A stretch of DNA of 64,000 nucleotides from Rhizobium rhizoryzae. GTDB lineage: Bacteria; Pseudomonadota; Alphaproteobacteria; Rhizobiales; Rhizobiaceae. Below the pieces are notes generated by a model. It did no database searches and was not told where the DNA came from. It saw nothing but the letters and a program-made list of their open reading frames with translations. Shown here piece after piece: positions 63,220-64,000 of this stretch (the stretch's first letter is position 1; every line of letters begins with the position of its first letter). The stretch spans positions 2,144,501-2,208,500 of the forward strand of contig NZ_CP049250.1 in the NCBI RefSeq assembly GCF_011046895.1. Direction: 5' to 3'. The translations under genes and the position numbers were made by a program.

Positions 63220-64000
63220 ATGACCTTGGGTCTCGAAAAGCTGGTGGACGTGCTGAAGACGACGGGTGAAACCACCCGCTTTCGTCTGCTCGTCCTGCTG
63301 TCGGCAGGGGATCTGACGGTCAGCGATATGACCGATATTCTCGGGCAGTCGCAACCACGCATTTCGCGCCATCTGAAGCTGCTGTCGGAAGAGGGGCTTA
63401 TCGAGCGCTACCAGGAAGGCGCATGGGCGTTTTTCCGGTTGAGCCACGAAGGGGAGGCGGCAGCTGTGGTTCGTCAACTGCTGGGGGCCGTCGATCTGTC
63501 GGATCCGGTTCTGGTGCGCGATGGCGAGCGGCTTTCGGACGTAAAGCGGGAGAGAGCCGCGAGAGCACAGGCCTATTTCAGCCGTAACGCTGCCGAATGG
63601 GATGAGTTGCGTCGCCTGCACGTGAGTGACGAGCAGGTGGAAAAAGCGCTGGCGCACTTGATTGGTGACGCGCAGATCGATTCTCTGCTCGATCTCGGCA
63701 CAGGCACCGGCTGGGTACTCCAGCAGCTTCATGCACATTATCGGCGTGCCGTCGGAATTGATGCCAGCCGCGACATGCTGGCTGTTGCCCGCGCCAATCT
63801 CGATCGGGCGGGTATTCTGAAGGCCTCGGTTCGGCACGGCGATATTTTCAACCTGCCAGCGGAAGCGGGCGACTTCGACCTCGTTACCGTCCATCAGGTT
63901 CTGCACTTCCTGGATCAACCCGAAAAGGCCGTGACGGAGGCAGCACGCGTGCTGCGGAGTGACGGTCGTCTGCTGATCGTGGATCTGGCACCGCATACGC
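63220..64000 (+). CDS. ArsR-family regulator fused to a SAM methyltransferase domain (partial, 3' end outside window)
   Basis: At least 260 codons, running off the window. An N-terminal ArsR winged helix (GETTRFRLLVLLSAGDLTVS, QPRISRHLKLLSEEGLIERY) is followed by a class I methyltransferase fold: LLDLGTGTGWVLQQLHAHYR (motif I), VGIDASRDMLAVARANL (motif II) and FDLVTVHQVLHFL. The ArsR + methyltransferase combination is that of SahR-like regulators of methionine-cycle genes in Proteobacteria, where the methyltransferase fold may bind SAH/SAM. The palindrome just upstream also occurs before metH. The start codon ATG has a weak ribosome site. It was not in the list of closed reading frames because no stop lies within the window. 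Confidence 0.9.
   Translation, partial: MTLGLEKLVDVLKTTGETTRFRLLVLLSAGDLTVSDMTDILGQSQPRISRHLKLLSEEGLIERYQEGAWAFFRLSHEGEAAAVVRQLLGAVDLSDPVLVRDGERLSDVKRERAARAQAYFSRNAAEWDELRRLHVSDEQVEKALAHLIGDAQIDSLLDLGTGTGWVLQQLHAHYRRAVGIDASRDMLAVARANLDRAGILKASVRHGDIFNLPAEAGDFDLVTVHQVLHFLDQPEKAVTEAARVLRSDGRLLIVDLAPHT

Overview
This window looks like a chromosomal segment of an alphaproteobacterium of the Rhizobiaceae (Agrobacterium/Rhizobium-like). The inference rests on the carA / YqeY / dnaG / rpoD block, the alphaproteobacterial-type RpoD with a long acidic N-terminal insert, DUF930 and other rhizobial small proteins, and a metH gene sharing an operator with an ArsR-methyltransferase regulator. No database search was possible; the genus is an inference.

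Layout. 1-6.4 kb: two PAP2-family membrane phosphatases, a zinc metallopeptidase, a membrane-bound LytTR regulator divergent from a DUF2306 protein, and a MATE exporter. 6.4-15.4 kb: core genes carA, yqeY-like, dnaG, rpoD, a TonB-like DUF930 protein, YjbQ and a small secreted Arg/Asp-rich protein. 15.5-22.6 kb: an accessory island with lower G+C. It holds a LysR regulator divergent from two tandem 2-oxoglutarate/Fe(II) oxygenases and an MFS transporter, then an IS3-family remnant, a 5'-truncated ABC-ATPase/GNAT fusion, a formyltransferase, a DUF2971 gene and a 32-bp tandem repeat, and it ends at a CAU-anticodon tRNA gene. 22.9-31.2 kb: SIMPL protein, polysaccharide deacetylase, small proteins, a large hybrid histidine kinase, a DUF2799 lipoprotein and an AGE-family epimerase. 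31.3-36.2 kb: metH and a gene with four near-identical 123-bp repeats. 36.8-49.3 kb: an ABC importer operon ending in a PP2C phosphatase, an RpiR regulator, and a divergent catabolic operon (N-formylglutamate amidohydrolase-like, amino-acid permease, glutamine-synthetase-like ligase, aldehyde dehydrogenase, Fe-dependent alcohol dehydrogenase). 49.5-58.7 kb: ParA-like ATPase, L,D-transpeptidase, DUF4432, DUF442, two RidA proteins, a TetR regulator with three operator-like repeats, a TPP enzyme / type III CoA-transferase operon and an alpha/beta hydrolase. 58.9-64 kb: ettA, a chemoreceptor and the 5' part of an ArsR-methyltransferase regulator cut by the window end.

How parts may work together. 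The strongest candidates for something undescribed are (i) the LysR / dual oxygenase / MFS cassette, which has the layout of a small pathway that oxidises and exports a metabolite, and (ii) the RpiR-centred block. In the latter, a gamma-glutamyl ligase, two oxidoreductases and an amidohydrolase could form a gamma-glutamylated amine or amino-alcohol degradation route fed by an ABC importer whose operon carries a PP2C phosphatase. A 20-bp palindrome shared by the metH promoter and the promoter of the ArsR-methyltransferase gene 32 kb away points to a SahR-like methionine-cycle regulon.
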